Of a DNA stretch of 64,000 bases, positions 62,321-64,000 are shown piece after piece. The notes below the pieces were generated by a model. The model ran no database searches and was not told the origin of the DNA. It saw only the letters and a list, made by a program, of their open reading frames with translations. The stretch is from the NCBI GenBank assembly GCA_963682025.1, contig OY821522.1, forward strand, positions 29,004,959 to 29,068,958, written 5' to 3'. The translations under genes were made by a program, and so were the position numbers. The stretch comes from Cordilura impudica (taxonomy: Eukaryota > Arthropoda > Insecta > Diptera > Scathophagidae). Within the stretch, counting starts at the first letter, position 1. Every line of letters starts with the position of its first letter.

Positions 62321-64000
62321 CCCTACAAGAAATGAATGACTGAAACTAACACATAAACAATTTTTGTACTAACACACTTGCAGTTTTTTTCGATTTGAAA
62401 AACATATGACTGTAATTGTTGCTGTTGTAGGTGTTTTTTTTTTTTTAGAGTTTAATATGAAAAATGACTGCCCATATGCAAAAATTTATAGAGGTGTTGT
62501 CCAATGACTTTGCCTCCTCCCAGGATTCTAATAAAAGAAAGAGATGTTCCATTGGCTTGGCGGCTACAAGTTTAGGTTTAGGAAAGGTAAGTAATTAATT
62601 AAATTAAAAATTCAAGTTAATTTTTGTTGTTTCTCTAGTACTCTTCTAAATATGTCAGTGAATTCGTTAGTGCCATTCTCAATTGTGGTGGCACGTCCCT
62701 CTATTATACCCTTCCACGATTTATTTTTTGCTCGCGTCTTGTGGCCTATTCTTGTTGGATCGTTTACTTAAAGATATTGCTGTAGAATCTTCACAAACTT
62801 TCAATCAAGAAGCTTTTATACCTCAGGAAACGCATTTATGTAAAGAATTGTATTGTGCGACAATATGTTATATCCTGGATTTCGATTGTGAATGCTGTAC
62901 CAGCAAATAATATGGTTATCTATTTGGTATTATTGATGTTGGAAGATAATACACAAGAAATACAAATTTATGAAACTACGCTGACACAGTTTATCAATCG
63001 ATTCGTAATGATTACAGTTCAGTGCGCATGGAAGTCACTATAAATATATTGTTAATACATGCGCAATCACCAAATGAACTTATTAAGGTAATGCACTGAC
63101 ATTTTATTAAAAATTCTAGCAACAAAAAATTCTAGAAACAAAGTAAATCTTCCTTGCATAATTTTACACTTATCCTTATATATATCTTTCAGTCTGTTGC
63201 CATAACATGGATATGGTTTTTTTAATATTTGGCTCGAATGTTTTAATTTATGCCATTCTGGAATATAGTGTCTGGAATGTAATGTTGATAATATGAAGAA
63301 TATTAAGGAATGTGCAGTATCCATAAACTCGTCCATAATGAAATTAGTTTTCAAAAGAATAAAGATCTCAAAATACTGAACAAATTGATTTATGGAGGTA
63401 TTTTCACACTATCTCACACACCGTTCTGTACAAACAATTTTCCAAATGAAGTGTATCAGTTTTGGCCGAAATTGTTAATTCACAACACTCAAAAGGTGAG
63501 CTTTAATATAAATTGTTGATATATATGTGTTATAATATATTGTTTTCTTTAAGAAGCTACTGATTGCAATAAGGCCCATTACCGCAAAGCAAAGTTGTTT
63601 AAACATTCAACATTGTCTCAAAGTTATCGGCGCGTTTCGGAATTGGTGATATTGTTGTGTTTTTAATATTTTAATGTTTAATGTTTATTTCTATTTTTGA
63701 ATTTTTGGTTTTTAATACAATAAATAAAAAAAATAATAAGTCGTGTTTCATTATAATCAAGCGTGACCGGTCAGCGATGCTGGATATAACCATCATCGTT
63801 GACTACTAAACAGCGGTAGAGTGAGCAGTTCAGATATATATTCTATGGTTTACAAACTTTAATAGGTTAGAGTAAGATGCAAAATCACATGTACACAAAA
63901 GTTTCGGTCAGTTTTGGCACATTTGCCTTAATAAAATGAAACTTTGTTGTACGCGATGACCGACACTTCAGTCAGTAGTGACGGTCATATCACCGGTCAA
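62321..64000 (+). mobile_element. Unclassified DNA transposon X, copy 2 (runs off window)
   Basis: Inverted copy of 40728-42171, starting CCCTACAAGAAATG. Predicted exon 1 at 62464-62586 (MTAHMQKFIEVLSNDFASS, RKRCSIGLAATSLGLGK) is followed by a 52-nt intron with GTAAGT and TTTCTCTAG, then SSKYVSEFVSAILNCGGTSL. Later exons: KILNKLIYGGIFTLSHTPFC and NEVYQFWPKLLIHNTQK (63310-63495), a GTGAGC..TTTCTTTAAG intron, then a decayed last part. The gene has stops between these pieces. TGACCGGTCA palindromes lie near 63760 and the right edge. Copy 2 retains exon 1, which copy 1 has lost. The family is unknown to me. Confidence 0.6.

Overview
The window looks like transposon-dense, AT-rich chromatin from a higher fly (Diptera, probably Brachycera). 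The evidence is six copies of a mini-me/DINE-1-like (Helentron-associated) element with its diagnostic (RGAC)n tract, fly-type BEL/Pao and Ty3/Gypsy retroelements, an insect-type PIF/Harbinger element with 50-60 nt introns, and jockey/CR1-type LINEs. The species cannot be named from this sequence. I see no host protein-coding gene, rRNA, tRNA or CRISPR array.

Layout. 1-17700: about 17 kb of AAT trinucleotide microsatellite in one orientation, broken by a 200-N assembly gap, a 353-bp unique island and a 193-bp LINE/poly(A) fragment. 17794-18583: a HINE copy. 18676-42221: a deletion-derivative hAT transposon with perfect 8-bp target duplications (GTTTAAAT), used as a shell for nested insertions. 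A Penelope-like element (PLE) interrupts its transposase with a 13-bp duplication. Within the PLE limits lie HINE copies, a second HINE-like family (type B), a foldback element, a structurally intact PIF/Harbinger element (two spliced genes), MITEs, and a LINE split by a HINE pair that itself carries a Mutator-like element. A second insertion in the hAT is an unclassified DNA transposon with CCCTACAAGAA ends (here called X). 42230-43631 is unassigned.

43632-59756: a second LINE, split by a BEL/Pao element (46048-59349, 5-bp duplication ACATT). That BEL is in turn interrupted in its integrase by a rearranged Gypsy-type LTR element (53238-57895, 4-bp duplication ACCC), and carries a foldback element in its leader. 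59757-62319 is the 5' part of a second BEL on the minus strand. 62321-64000 is another, inverted copy of X that runs off the window.

The genes do not form a cellular pathway; they are the replication and transposition genes of unrelated mobile elements, mostly broken. The one pair that still looks functional is the Harbinger DDE transposase and its divergently arranged Myb/SANT-like partner (22563-24821), which in this superfamily act together. The most unusual material is the kilobase-scale AAT array, the precisely readable nesting order, the minisatellite-ended Mutator-like element, a BEL pol with an abrupt composition switch, and the unclassified X element.
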